A DNA stretch of 64,000 nt, taken from Aeromonas australiensis. GTDB lineage: Bacteria > Pseudomonadota > Gammaproteobacteria > Enterobacterales > Aeromonadaceae. Shown here in pieces: positions 54,990 to 63,894 of the stretch (the first letter of the stretch is position 1; each line of letters begins with the position of its first letter). The stretch lies in contig NZ_CDDH01000027.1 of assembly GCF_000819725.1 (NCBI RefSeq), positions 1 through 64,000 on the forward strand, given 5' to 3'. The translations under genes and the position numbers were made by a program. Under the pieces are notes generated by a model that did no database searches, had not been told where the DNA came from, and was given only the letters and a program-made list of their open reading frames with translations.

Positions 54990-55961
54990 TTGAAACTACA
55001 GCAATTGAAGTATTTGATCGCGATCCGGGACCACAACCTCAATGTGTCCGTGGCTTCCGATGCGCTCTTCACCAGTCAGCCGGGGGTCAGCAAACAGATT
55101 GGCCTGCTGGAGAGCGAGCTGGGGGTGCGGATCTTCGAGCGCCGTGGCAAACACCTGCACCGCATCACCCCGGTAGGGGAAGAGATCATCAAGTGTGCCG
55201 AGGCAATGCTCAACATCGAGAGCAAGATCAAGGCGATCTCCCGCGAGTATCTGGATCCGACCGTGGGTACTCTCAACATCCACACCACCCACACCATCGC
55301 CCGCTACCTGCTGCCCAAGTCGGTCACCTACTTCACCAAGAAGTATCCCAAAATTTCGTTCCACCTCCATCCGGTGATGTCGGCGAGCAAGGAGCAGATC
55401 AGCAAGGGTTACTCCGATTTCTCCATCGTTGCCCACGAAATTGGCTTCGACAAGGAGCTGATTGCGCTGCCAGCCTACCTCTGGACCCTCTCGCTGGTGG
55501 TGCCGCAGGATCACCCGCTGGCCAAGGTGAAGAAGCCGACCCTGGAGCAGCTCTGCCACTACCCGATCCTCAGCTACGAGAGTGGCGCCACCGGTCGTCA
55601 GGTGCAGGACGAGGTATTTCATGCCGCCGGTCTCACCCCGAGCTACTACATGACGGTGATGGACGCCGGGGTGATCAAGCGCTACGTAGAGCTGGGCTTT
55701 GGCATCGGCATCATCTCCTCGCTGGTAGCCAACGACACCGACAGCCCCGGGCTGGTCTCCATCAATCTGGAGCACCTGTTCAAGCCCTGTCCGGCGCAGA
55801 TCTGTTTCAGCAAGAGCATCTTGCTGCAGAACTACATGTACGACTTTATCAGCTCTTTCTCGCCCCACCTCACCAAGGAGGTGATCCAGAGCGTGATGCA
55901 GCAGCCGAGTCAGGCCCGCATCGATGAGCTGCTGGCAGGGGTAGAGCTGCCCATCTATTGA
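54990..55961 (+). CDS. cysB: CysB-type LysR regulator
   Basis: The 323-residue LysR protein starts at TTG 54990 with MKLQQLKYLIAI, the fixed opening of CysB proteins. The helix-turn-helix is in ALFTSQPGVSKQIGLLESELG. The effector domain includes THTIARYLLP (sulfate/thiosulfate-binding THT) and GATGRQVQDEVF near 200. The C-terminus SFSPHLTKEVIQSVM matches CysB, which activates sulfur-assimilation genes with N-acetylserine. It is moderately diverged from E. coli CysB, so a Cbl-like paralogue is possible. No cys genes are adjacent. Confidence 0.82.
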   Translation: MKLQQLKYLIAIRDHNLNVSVASDALFTSQPGVSKQIGLLESELGVRIFERRGKHLHRITPVGEEIIKCAEAMLNIESKIKAISREYLDPTVGTLNIHTTHTIARYLLPKSVTYFTKKYPKISFHLHPVMSASKEQISKGYSDFSIVAHEIGFDKELIALPAYLWTLSLVVPQDHPLAKVKKPTLEQLCHYPILSYESGATGRQVQDEVFHAAGLTPSYYMTVMDAGVIKRYVELGFGIGIISSLVANDTDSPGLVSINLEHLFKPCPAQICFSKSILLQNYMYDFISSFSPHLTKEVIQSVMQQPSQARIDELLAGVELPIY

Positions 55962-56002
55962 TCCCGATCGGATTCCCGACTGTTGCCAGTTGTCTCTGCT
56001 AT

Positions 56003-56040
56003 CAGGCTGAGCTCTACTCGGAGTTCAGCCTGTCTCTTTT
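56003..56040 (+). terminator. terminator after cysB
   Basis: An 8-bp stem (CAGGCTGA with TCAGCCTG) and 14-base loop ends in TCTCTTTT, 28 bases before the PfkB gene. Confidence 0.7.
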
Positions 56041-56067
56041 GGGCTATCGCCATCGTCCGAGGTCTCT

Positions 56068-56907
56068 ATGTCCCGCATTCTGCTGCTTGCCAATCTCAAT
56101 TGTGATCATGTGCTCTCCCTCTCCGAGCCGCTGGTGGCGGGGGCTCGGCTGCAATACGTGGATCAGGGGCGCAGGCTGGGAGGTGGTGCCGCCAACACCG
56201 GCATCGGACTGGTGTGGGCGGGTCACGAGGTGACCATTGCCTCCCGCATCGGGCTGGACGAGACCGGCGACTGGCTGCTGGAGCAGGCGGCCGGTTACGG
56301 GCTGGATTGCAGCCATGTGGAGCGCTTTGGCGGCGAGACCGGCGAGCTGCTGATCCTGGTGGACGCCACCGGCGAGCGCACCATACTGCGCCGCCCGCGG
56401 CGTCCCGATCTGCCCGGCGATCTGCCGCTGGAGGGGGTGGATTGCCTCTATGTCAACTATCCCGGCACCGCCATCATCAGCTACATGCGCCAGATGCTCG
56501 GCAAGAGCTTTGTGGTGGCCCAGTATCCCAAGGGCGGCCAAGCGCGCCGCCCCTGCCATGTGCTGGTGGCCTCACGCTCCGATCTCGGCGAGGTGAGCGA
56601 CCCCTGGCAGCATGCCCGCCAGCTGGCGGGGGATCAGCTCGAATGGTTGGTGCTGACCGAAGGCAAGGCAGGTGCCGTGGCCATCCACGGTGAGGAGCAG
56701 ATCCGGGTTGCCGCCCGCCCTGTATCTGTGGTCGATACCACGGGGGCAGGGGATGCCTTCGCCGGCGGATTGATACACGGATTGGCGCGGGGCATGGCCA
56801 TCAAGGATGCGCTGCAGTGTGCGGTGGACTGGGGCGCGTTTGCCGTCGCCTCCGAGAGCTCCATCCCCTCGGTCGCGCTAAAAAACTGGCTGAAACAGCC
56901 CCACTAA
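56068..56907 (+). CDS. PfkB-family carbohydrate kinase
   Basis: The 279-residue ribokinase-fold enzyme has a glycine-rich N-terminal motif (RRLGGGAANTGIGL near 33) and the C-terminal PfkB signature VVDTTGAGDAFAGGL near 225 with catalytic aspartate. It should phosphorylate a sugar or nucleoside; the substrate is not evident. It is shorter than ribokinase. It lies 106 bases after cysB with a terminator in between, so it is probably a separate unit. Confidence 0.87.
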   Translation: MSRILLLANLNCDHVLSLSEPLVAGARLQYVDQGRRLGGGAANTGIGLVWAGHEVTIASRIGLDETGDWLLEQAAGYGLDCSHVERFGGETGELLILVDATGERTILRRPRRPDLPGDLPLEGVDCLYVNYPGTAIISYMRQMLGKSFVVAQYPKGGQARRPCHVLVASRSDLGEVSDPWQHARQLAGDQLEWLVLTEGKAGAVAIHGEEQIRVAARPVSVVDTTGAGDAFAGGLIHGLARGMAIKDALQCAVDWGAFAVASESSIPSVALKNWLKQPH

Positions 56908-57252
56908 GCCGTCTCTCTGATGGTCGATTGACGATGGGATTGCGGGCCATGGGGCTGCTTGTCGAAAGGGCTGGGTGACGGGCGCATTTCGGGAGATTTA
57001 CCCGCCATAAAGCGGGTAAACGCCGGGCTAACCCGGCAAGTTTGCGATCAATCAAAGAAAGTGTCGATTTATGTGCATCTTCATCGACACCCGGTTGTGC
57101 TGCTCTTAACCTGTCACTCCGCAACTCAGATTAAGAGACAGGCCCCCCCTCTGGCGAACCAATGGCAAACAGAGGCAAACCGGTTGTCTCCTGCCTCTTA
57201 GCTCAATGTTGTCGTCCTGATTCCTGGCTTGTAGTAAGAGGCAAGTGCGACC
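56908..57252 (+). other. nsrR upstream region
   Basis: These 345 bases hold no gene. A 9-bp hairpin (TTTACCCGC with GCGGGTAAA, 56997-57020) may end the PfkB transcript. An 8-bp inverted repeat GTGTCGAT/ATCGACAC spans 57061-57090. It overlaps an NsrR-like half-site at 57059-57081, listed separately. Confidence 0.5.
57059..57081 (+). promoter_or_regulatory. possible NsrR half-site upstream of nsrR
   Basis: The right half ATGTGCATCTT matches the NsrR consensus half AAATGCATCTT at nine of 11 positions; the left half begins AAG but is poor. It lies about 170 bases before nsrR and could mediate autoregulation. Confidence 0.35.
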
Positions 57253-57705
57253 ATGCAACTGACACGATTTACCGACTACGCCCTGCGTACCCTGACCTTC
57301 CTGGCGGTTCAGCCGGGGGATCGTCTGTCGACCATTACCGAAGTGGCTGATACCTTCGCTATCTCTCGCAACCACGTGGTCAAAATTGTGCATCAGCTTG
57401 GTATCAAGGGGTATATCGAGACGGTACGCGGCAAGCACGGTGGCATCCGCCTCGGTCGCTCGGCGGTCTCCATCAATTTGCGGGATGTGGTGATGGACAT
57501 GGAGCATGTGCTCTGTCCGGTCGACTGCAAACGCGAAAATTGCCGCCTCTCCGGTGGCTGCCGCATTCAGGGCATTCTGCGTCGCGCCATGAATGCTTTC
57601 CTCGAAGTGCTGGGCGAGTACACCTTGGCAGATGCGGTGCGTGATCCCAACCGTCTCTGCCACCTGCTGGGTATCGAGCAAGAGACTATTGTGACCATGG
57701 CCTGA
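57253..57705 (+). CDS. nsrR: NsrR, nitric-oxide-sensing Rrf2 repressor
   Basis: The 150-residue Rrf2-family protein has an N-terminal winged helix (MQLTRFTDYALRTL, then AISRNHVVKIVHQLG) and iron-sulfur ligands at cysteines 92, 97 and 103 in DCKRENCRLSGGC. This spacing is that of NsrR; nitrosylation of the cluster relieves repression of NO-detoxifying genes. AAGAGG lies about 11 bases before the ATG. In enterobacteria nsrR precedes rnr, but here it faces napF. Confidence 0.93.
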   Translation: MQLTRFTDYALRTLTFLAVQPGDRLSTITEVADTFAISRNHVVKIVHQLGIKGYIETVRGKHGGIRLGRSAVSINLRDVVMDMEHVLCPVDCKRENCRLSGGCRIQGILRRAMNAFLEVLGEYTLADAVRDPNRLCHLLGIEQETIVTMA

Positions 57706-57733
57706 CGGGGCGCGGAATAACGAACAAGATGTG

Positions 57734-57755
57734 AAAGGGGCCTGATGGCCCCTTT
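57734..57755. terminator. bidirectional terminator, nsrR / napF
   Basis: A 9-bp stem (AAAGGGGCC with GGCCCCTTT) and loop TGAT lies between convergent genes and has a T-rich tail on the plus strand. Confidence 0.85.
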
Positions 57756-57777
57756 TGCTTTTGTACGCAGGTGGTTT

Positions 57778-58299
57778 TTAGCGACTGCCTGGCTGGCGGA
57801 TCAGGGTGATGGCACCGTGCAGGCAGGCGAGGCCGCAGGCACCGCAGCCATTGCAGGCATCCATATTGACGTTGATGCCATCGGTTGTTGCCTTGATCGC
57901 CTGTTGCGGGCAGGCATCTTCACAGAGCAGGCAGTAGAATCCCTGCCGTGCCTGACAGCTCTCTTCAATCTGCACCCTGGTCTGCACCTGACGACCCAGT
58001 TGCAGGTCGAGGGCGCCGGTGGGACAGGCTCTGGCGCAGCTGCCGCAGTAGCTGCACTGGCCGCAGGCGAGATCGAGCACTGGCGTACCAGCGATGGGAC
58101 TCCCCTCGTACTCCTGCTGGGTGGCCGGTTTGAGCAGACCGCGCGGGCAGGCCTTGAAACATTCGCCACAGCGGGTGCAGAGGGAGAGGTACTGGGACTC
58201 CTCGATGGCCCACGGCGGGCGCGCTTCATGACAAACCACGGCGGGTTTGCGGGAAGCTTGCCAACCTTGTGTCAGCCAACGCAGGAAATAGTGAGTCAT
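57778..58299 (-). CDS. napF: NapF-type ferredoxin
   Basis: The 173-residue iron-sulfur protein has cysteine motifs CTRCGECFKACP near 41, CGQCSYCGSCARACP near 79, CLLCEDACP near 122 and CNGCGACGLACL near 148, enough for three to four 4Fe-4S clusters. NapF is a cytoplasmic accessory protein of periplasmic nitrate reductase maturation. No other nap gene is adjacent, so it is an orphan here; the nap operon may be elsewhere. Proximity to nsrR suggests a link with nitrogen-oxide metabolism. Confidence 0.9.
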   Translation of the reverse strand: MTHYFLRWLTQGWQASRKPAVVCHEARPPWAIEESQYLSLCTRCGECFKACPRGLLKPATQQEYEGSPIAGTPVLDLACGQCSYCGSCARACPTGALDLQLGRQVQTRVQIEESCQARQGFYCLLCEDACPQQAIKATTDGINVNMDACNGCGACGLACLHGAITLIRQPGSR

Positions 58300-58439
58300 G
58301 CTCGCCCCTGATACCTATTAGGGGTTAATTTTATCGAAGTTTCGGGAAGCAGGCCAGAGAATAGCGGCCGTCAGGATCGCAAGCGCAGTTGCCCTTGTGT
58401 AAGCTAGACGGGTCTTTTTACGTGGTTGAATCAAAACAT

Positions 58440-58655
58440 ATGTGGCTATTTCTCTGGCGTGCGTCCCTGCTCTATGTCTTCCCTCTCTTGATATGGGCCT
58501 ACTGCCGTATCCAGGATATCGAGTTCGCCGAGCTCGATACCGGGGTGAATTCCCATAAGTGGGTGGTACTGGCCGCCTACCTGATCTATGTGGTGCTCTG
58601 GATTTTGGTTAACCGCTATCTTGAACTCTTTCTGCGCCAGCGGGGGCGCCAATGA
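58440..58655 (+). CDS. small membrane protein coupled to rmuC
   Basis: The roughly 71-residue protein has two hydrophobic segments (WRASLLYVFPLLIWAY and VVLAAYLIYVVLWILV) and a basic end (LRQRGRQ). I do not recognise it. It may start at ATG 58440 or upstream at GTG 58422; no strong ribosome site is visible. Its stop overlaps the rmuC start as ATGA, so the two are translationally coupled, suggesting a shared location or role at the membrane. Confidence 0.6.
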   Translation: MWLFLWRASLLYVFPLLIWAYCRIQDIEFAELDTGVNSHKWVVLAAYLIYVVLWILVNRYLELFLRQRGRQ

Positions 58656-59992
58656 TCGACCCCGGGTTCTGGGGGATTTTGTTGCCCGCCGCCGTGTTGG
58701 TCCTCGGGCTTGGCTGGCTGATTGGGCGACGGGCCGCCACGGCGCAAGCTCAGGAGCTGATGCTGGTGCAGGAGCGCTATCAAGCGCTACAGGATCGCTT
58801 CGATGAGTTGCAGGATGAGCGGATGCAGGGCCAGCAGAAGCTGGAGCAGCAGCAGACCCTGCTCATCAAGCTCACCGCCCGCCTCAAGGATGCGGAAGCG
58901 ACCCTGCGCAGCGAACGGCTGGCCGCCGCCGAGAAGCTGCAACTGCAACAGGAGGCAGAGCAGCGCCTCAGCCAGCAGTTCGAGAATCTCGCCAACCGGA
59001 TCTTCGAGCAAAACTCGGGTAACTTCCGCGAATTGAACCAGAACAGCCTCGATCTGCTGCTCACGCCGCTCAAGGAGCAGCTGGAGGGCTTCCGCCGTCA
59101 GGTAGGCGAGACTCACGCTCAGGAGACGGCCCAGCGCCACAGCCTCAAGTTCGAACTGGAGCGCCTCGCCGAGCTCAATGCCCGCATGACCGAAGAGGCG
59201 GCGGCGCTGACCCGCGCCCTCAAGGGTGACAGCAAGCAGCAGGGCAACTGGGGTGAAGTGGTGCTGGCGCGGATCCTCAGCGAATGCGGTCTGCGCGAGG
59301 GCCACGAGTACCACACCCAGGTCAATATCGAGGTGGAGAAGGGCAAGCGTTACCAGCCCGATGTGATCGTCCACCTGCCGCAGGAGAAGGACATCATCAT
59401 CGACGCCAAGGTGTCGCTGACCGCCTACGAACGCTGGTACAACGCCGAAGACGAGCTGGAGAAGGCGGTGGCACTCAAGGAGCACGTCGCCTCGGTGCGC
59501 AACCACATCCGCGAGCTGGGCCGCAAGGATTACCAGCAGTTGCCCGGGGTGCGCACCCTCGACTATGTGCTGATGTTTGTCGCGGTGGAGCCCGCCTTCC
59601 TCACGGCGATGGAAGCGGATCCCTCGCTGGTGCGTTACGGTCTCGACAACAATATCCTGCTGGTGAGCCCCACCAACCTGATGGTGGCGCTGCGCACCAT
59701 CGAGAACCTGTGGCGTTACGAGCGGCAGAACCAGAATGCCCGCCAGATTGCCGAACGGGCCGGTCGCCTCTACGAAAAGCTGCGGCTGTTTGTGGAGGAG
59801 ATGCAGCAGATGGGGGGCAGCCTGCACAAGGCGCAGGAGAGCTACGACAAGGCGATGGGACGGCTGGTCAACGGCCGTGGCAACCTGATTGCCCAGGTCG
59901 AGCGTTTCCGCGAGCTGGGGGTGGAGGTGACCAAGAGCCTGCCCGAGCCGCTGGTGGAACGGGCGCTGGAGCGCGACCAGGAGCGGGAGTAG
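58652..59992 (+). CDS. rmuC: RmuC DNA recombination protein
   Basis: The 446-residue protein has an N-terminal membrane helix (about 7-24), a long coiled coil (about 30-190) and the RmuC domain (about 190-400) with GNWGEVVLARILSECGLREG near 190 and DVIVHLPQEKDIIIDAKVS near 230. The latter fits a PD-(D/E)xK nuclease-like core. RmuC limits recombination at inverted repeats in E. coli and is annotated as a predicted nuclease. Translation is coupled to the small upstream membrane protein. Confidence 0.95.
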   Translation: MIDPGFWGILLPAAVLVLGLGWLIGRRAATAQAQELMLVQERYQALQDRFDELQDERMQGQQKLEQQQTLLIKLTARLKDAEATLRSERLAAAEKLQLQQEAEQRLSQQFENLANRIFEQNSGNFRELNQNSLDLLLTPLKEQLEGFRRQVGETHAQETAQRHSLKFELERLAELNARMTEEAAALTRALKGDSKQQGNWGEVVLARILSECGLREGHEYHTQVNIEVEKGKRYQPDVIVHLPQEKDIIIDAKVSLTAYERWYNAEDELEKAVALKEHVASVRNHIRELGRKDYQQLPGVRTLDYVLMFVAVEPAFLTAMEADPSLVRYGLDNNILLVSPTNLMVALRTIENLWRYERQNQNARQIAERAGRLYEKLRLFVEEMQQMGGSLHKAQESYDKAMGRLVNGRGNLIAQVERFRELGVEVTKSLPEPLVERALERDQERE

Positions 59993-60197
59993 TTAGCCAG
60001 ATGACGCTGCTGCTCAACTACCAACGTGGTTCCGTAAGCAGTGAAACAGGATGTGGTTAATACGCTACTGAACGAAGGTGACATCCCCCCAATTTTGCTG
60101 AACGTCACCATAGGCGATGGCAAGTTACATCGAGCTGATTTTTGACATAATGAAGCGGTGTAATAACGATGCCCCATAACGCAGAGAGGTTGATTGA
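59993..60197 (+). other. junction region before the second RhuM gene
   Basis: About 205 bases lie between rmuC and the RhuM gene, without a gene I can support. The composition shifts toward AT here. An inverted repeat GGTGAC/GTCACC surrounds ACATCCCCCC near 60078-60110, which could be residue of a mobile element end. TTTTTGACATAATG near 60141-60154 could hold a promoter -35 element (TTGACA). Confidence 0.35.
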
Positions 60198-61232
60198 ATG
60201 GCAGATAACATCCCTCAGGCCCCTCAAGGTGAGTTTGTGCTTTTTACCAGTGCGGATGGTCACACTCGCGTCGAATGCCGCTTTGAATCAGACACTTTGT
60301 GGCTCTCTCAAGCCGCGATGGCAGAACTTTATGACAAGGATGTTCGTACTATCAATGAGCACCTGATCAATATCTACCATGAAGGTGAGCTTGTACAAAA
60401 TGCAACCATCCGGAAATTCCGGATAGTTCGATTAGAAGGAACCCGCCAAGTATCTCGTGAAATCGACCACTATAATCTCGATGCAATTCTGGCTGTGGGA
60501 TACAGAGTCCGTTCACTACGTGGCACACAATTTCGTCAATGGGCAACCCAGACATTAAAAGAGTATCTGATTAAGGGCTTCGTTATGGATGATGAACGCC
60601 TAAAAAACCCGCCGGTAGGTAACTCTGCGGTACCAGATTATTTTGATGAAATGCTGGAACGTATTCGCGATATCCGAGCCAGCGAGCGCCGTGTATATTT
60701 GCGGGTAAAAGAGATCTTTACCATGGCCGCTGATTACGAGCCATCAAACCAGGAGACAAATCGATTTTTTCAAACTATCCAGAATAAACTGCATTATGCC
60801 TGCACACATATGACTGCGGCAGAGCTTATCGCCAGTCGTGTTGATGCCAATAAGCCTGATATGGGCCTGACCAGCTATAAAGGCGATGAAGTACGTAAGA
60901 CGGATGTCACTATCGCTAAAAACTATCTGCGTGAAGATGAAATCAAAGAACTCAATCGCATTGTTAACATGTGGCTAGATTTTGCCGAAGACCAAGCACT
61001 GCGCCGCAAACAAGTATTCCTAAAGGATTGGGCCGAGAAACTCGATCAGTTCTTGAGCTTTAACGATCGAGATGTGTTGAGCGGCTCAGGGAAAATATCC
61101 AAAAAAACGGCAGATGAGAAAGCAAGATTGGAATTTGATCGCTTCGCAGAACAACGCCGACGCTTGAAAGAAGCTGAAGGGGCTTTGTCCAATATTGCCG
61201 CCTTAAGAGCTATGTTCAAAAAAGAGAAATAG
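60198..61232 (+). CDS. RhuM-family protein (virulence protein RhuM type)
   Basis: The 344-residue RhuM-family protein shares its N-terminal 130 residues with the RhuM-Fic protein at 14410-15420 (LWLSQAAMAELYDKDVRTIN, YNLDAILAVGYRVRS, FRQWATQTLKEYLIKGF). The C-terminal part is instead the standard RhuM region (LHYACTHMTAAELIASR, KNYLREDEIKELNRIVNMWLDF). The function is unknown; the family was first seen in a Salmonella pathogenicity island. AGAGAGG stands eight bases before the ATG. Composition is clearly more AT-rich than in the flanking rmuC and add, so it was probably acquired as a single-gene cargo. Confidence 0.85.
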   Translation: MADNIPQAPQGEFVLFTSADGHTRVECRFESDTLWLSQAAMAELYDKDVRTINEHLINIYHEGELVQNATIRKFRIVRLEGTRQVSREIDHYNLDAILAVGYRVRSLRGTQFRQWATQTLKEYLIKGFVMDDERLKNPPVGNSAVPDYFDEMLERIRDIRASERRVYLRVKEIFTMAADYEPSNQETNRFFQTIQNKLHYACTHMTAAELIASRVDANKPDMGLTSYKGDEVRKTDVTIAKNYLREDEIKELNRIVNMWLDFAEDQALRRKQVFLKDWAEKLDQFLSFNDRDVLSGSGKISKKTADEKARLEFDRFAEQRRRLKEAEGALSNIAALRAMFKKEK

Positions 61233-61276
61233 CGACCCGAAGGGTCTGGTCCACGTATCTGCCTACGTAGAATAAC

Positions 61277-61306
61277 AACGGCCCACCGAAGTGGGCCGTT
61301 TTCATT
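61277..61306. terminator. bidirectional terminator, rhuM / add
   Basis: A perfect 10-bp stem (AACGGCCCAC) with loop CGAA lies between convergent genes and is followed by TTCATTT on the plus strand. Confidence 0.8.
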
Positions 61307-61323
61307 TGCAGTGCCGGTGTGGA

Positions 61324-62325
61324 TCAGCGGCTGGCGGCGCGGGCGCTCAGCTCGGCTTTCTCGCTATCGCTCAGGAAGGCCAGGGTCAGGCCATTCTGCT
61401 GGGCGGTGCGGATTTCGCTCGCCGTCATGCCGGCAGCCGGAGCGGCCACCTCATATTCGTGGGGCAGGTCGATCCCTTCCACCGCCGGATCGTCGGTGTT
61501 GAGGCAGGCCAGCACGCCGGCAGCCAGGAACTGGCGGATCGGGTGTTCGGTCAGGCTCGCGACCGTGGTGGTCTGGACGTTGGAGGTGAGGCAGGATTCG
61601 ATGCCGATGCGGTGCTCGGCCAGATAGGCCATCAGGGCCGGATCCTGAATCGCTTTGACGCCGTGGCCGATACGCTCGGCACCCAGCTCGCGAATGGCTT
61701 GCCACATGCTCTCGGGGCCAGCGGCTTCACCGGCGTGTACGGTGACGCGCATGCCTGCATCGCGCACCTTGCGGAAGTGGTCGACAAAGAGTTCCCCCGG
61801 GAAGCCCAGCTCGTCACCCGCCAGATCGATGGCCACCAGCTTGTCGCGGTGGGCCAGACAGGCGGCCAGCTCCTGATTGCACTGCTCGGTGCCGAAGGTG
61901 CGACTCATGATGCCGATCAGATTGGCCTTGATGCCGAAATCGCGGCTGCCCGCGGCCACGCCGTCGATGATCGCTTCCACCACGCCCTGCGGGTGCAGCT
62001 TGTGGGCCATCGCCATATAGGCCGGGCTGAAGCGCAGCTCGGCATAGTCGATACCGGCGTGCAGCAGATCTTCCACGTTCTCGTAGGCGACCCGGTGGCA
62101 GGCATCGTAGTCGGCCAGCACGGCCACGCCCCAGTCCAGCTTCTTCAGGAAGGCGACCAGGCTCGGCTCGTTTTCGACGATCTGCACATGGGGGCGCAGC
62201 GCCTCCAGCTCGAAGGCTGGCAACTGGATATTGTGTTGGCGACCCAGCTCGAGGATGGTTTGCGGGCGGATATTGCCGTCCAGATGGCGGTGCAGGTCGG
62301 TCAGGGGGAGAGATCTGTCAATCAT
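61324..62325 (-). CDS. add: adenosine deaminase
   Basis: The 333-residue zinc enzyme deaminates adenosine to inosine in purine salvage. Metal ligands are in [11 protein letters not shown] near residue 12, VTVHAGEA near 195 (histidine and catalytic glutamate) and NTDDPAV near 276. RIGHGVKAI contributes the second-shell histidine. Length and motifs match the bacterial Add family. Confidence 0.96.
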   Translation of the reverse strand: MIDRSLPLTDLHRHLDGNIRPQTILELGRQHNIQLPAFELEALRPHVQIVENEPSLVAFLKKLDWGVAVLADYDACHRVAYENVEDLLHAGIDYAELRFSPAYMAMAHKLHPQGVVEAIIDGVAAGSRDFGIKANLIGIMSRTFGTEQCNQELAACLAHRDKLVAIDLAGDELGFPGELFVDHFRKVRDAGMRVTVHAGEAAGPESMWQAIRELGAERIGHGVKAIQDPALMAYLAEHRIGIESCLTSNVQTTTVASLTEHPIRQFLAAGVLACLNTDDPAVEGIDLPHEYEVAAPAAGMTASEIRTAQQNGLTLAFLSDSEKAELSARAASR

Positions 62326-62389
62326 GGGGGCGCCCTCGTCGAGTCAGGTTTGAAAGCCTGCCATTCTAGGCGGGGCTTTCAAAAAAGAT

Positions 62390-62413
62390 ACCCCGTTTGC
62401 AGGCAAACGGGGT
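62390..62413 (-). terminator. intrinsic terminator of glnG
   Basis: A perfect 11-bp stem (ACCCCGTTTGC) with a two-base loop is followed on the minus strand by ATCTTTTTT. A second inverted repeat (TTTGAAAGCC with GGCTTTCAAA) lies between it and add at about 62349-62382. Confidence 0.85.
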
Positions 62414-62466
62414 CATATTGGTCAGCGATTTATCAAGGCGTGATGGGAATCGTTTTTCCCCGGGAC

Positions 62467-63885
62467 TCAGGAGATATCGAGCTCCTTTAGCTTGCGGGTC
62501 AGGGTGTTGCGACCCCAACCGAGTAAACGCGCTGCCTCCTGCTTGTGGCCGTGGGTATGCTCTAGCGCCGTCTCCAGCATGATCCGCTCGAACTGGGGCA
62601 TGGCATCGGCCAGGATGTCTGTCTCTCCCAGCGCCAGCTTGCTGGCCACCCACTCCTGCAACTGCTGCTGCCAGCAGCCGGGCATTGCCGGTTGACCCGG
62701 CTCGGCACTGTTACTGATGGGGGTGAGCAACTCGGCAGGCAAGTCACCCACTAACACCTCCTGCCCCGAGGCCATCACGGTGAGCCAGCGGCAGACGTTT
62801 TCCAGCTGACGCACGTTACCCGGCCAGGGCAGGCGGCTGATATAGGCCTGGGTATCCGGGTGCAGGCTCTTGGCCTCAACATTCAGCTCCTTGGCGGCTC
62901 TCAGCAGGAAGTGCTGGGCCAGCTGGGGAATATCTTCTCGCCGCTCCTTGAGGGCGGGAATGTGGATGCGGATGACGTTGAGGCGGTGGAACAGATCCTC
63001 GCGAAACTCGCCATCTGCGACTCGCTTCTCCAGATTCTGGTGAGTGGCGGCGATGATCCGCACATCCACCTGCACCGGCTGATGGCCACCGACCCGGTAG
63101 AACTGGCCATCGGCCAGCACCCGCAGCAGCCGGGTCTGCACATCCAGCGGCATGTCGCCAATCTCGTCGAGAAACAGGGTGCCGCCGTCGGCCTGCTCGA
63201 AGCGGCCATGGCGGATGTTGTTGGCGCCGGTGAAGGCCCCCTTCTCATGACCGAACAGCTCGGATTCGATAAGGTCTTTTGGGATGGCCGCCATATTGAG
63301 GGCGATGAAGTTCTTGTGGGCACGGGGACTGTGTTTGTGCAGGGCGTGGGCGACCAGCTCCTTGCCGGTACCGCTCTGACCATTGATCAGTACTGAGATG
63401 CTGGAACGCGAGAGACGGCCGATGGCACGGAATACCTCCTGCATGGCGGGGGCCTCGCCGATGATCTCCGGGGTGGCGGTGGCCTCTTGCTGACGAGACT
63501 TGCGCTTGGTGCGTTGCTCCTTGAGGTGATTTTCGGCCCGGCGCACCAGGGTCACCGCTTCGTCGATGTCGAACGGTTTGGGCAGGTACTCGAAGGCGCC
63601 GCGCTGGTAGGCGTTGACTGCGCTGTCGAGATCCGAGTGGGCGGTCATGATGATGATGGGCAGATCGGCCTGACGGCGGTGGATCTGCTCCAGCAGGCTC
63701 AGGCCATCGATGCCGGGCATCCGGATATCGGAGAGGATCACATCGGGCGAGCGCAGCTCAAGGGCATGCAGCAGCGCTTCGCCATCGGCAAAACTTTCGC
63801 AGTTGAAGCCTTCGCTGCCGAGAGTGCGCTCCAGCACCCAGCGGATAGAGCTGTCGTCATCGACGATCCACACTTTGGCGGTCAT
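62467..63885 (-). CDS. glnG: NtrC nitrogen response regulator
   Basis: The 472-residue sigma-54 activator has a receiver domain with phospho-acceptor aspartate 53 (in [12 protein letters not shown]). The AAA+ domain has Walker A GQSGTGKE near 168 and the sigma-54 loop GAFTGA near 216. The C-terminal Fis-type helix-turn-helix is [23 protein letters not shown]. Phosphorylated by NtrB, it activates nitrogen-assimilation promoters. It follows glnL by nine bases in the usual glnALG order; glnA lies outside the window. Confidence 0.97.
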   Translation of the reverse strand: MTAKVWIVDDDSSIRWVLERTLGSEGFNCESFADGEALLHALELRSPDVILSDIRMPGIDGLSLLEQIHRRQADLPIIIMTAHSDLDSAVNAYQRGAFEYLPKPFDIDEAVTLVRRAENHLKEQRTKRKSRQQEATATPEIIGEAPAMQEVFRAIGRLSRSSISVLINGQSGTGKELVAHALHKHSPRAHKNFIALNMAAIPKDLIESELFGHEKGAFTGANNIRHGRFEQADGGTLFLDEIGDMPLDVQTRLLRVLADGQFYRVGGHQPVQVDVRIIAATHQNLEKRVADGEFREDLFHRLNVIRIHIPALKERREDIPQLAQHFLLRAAKELNVEAKSLHPDTQAYISRLPWPGNVRQLENVCRWLTVMASGQEVLVGDLPAELLTPISNSAEPGQPAMPGCWQQQLQEWVASKLALGETDILADAMPQFERIMLETALEHTHGHKQEAARLLGWGRNTLTRKLKELDIS

Positions 63886-63894
63886 GGGGTTCCC

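Noticed and set aside
54990-55961. Reading the CysB-type protein as a general LysR regulator of the amine genes
   Set aside because: Its sequence opening and effector motifs follow CysB, and a terminator separates it from the amine cluster.
58312-58327. NarL/NarP-like 7-2-7 site (TACCTAT, TA, GGGGTTA) before napF
   Set aside because: Only one heptamer fits the consensus and it lies about 13 bases before the start codon, too close for normal activation.
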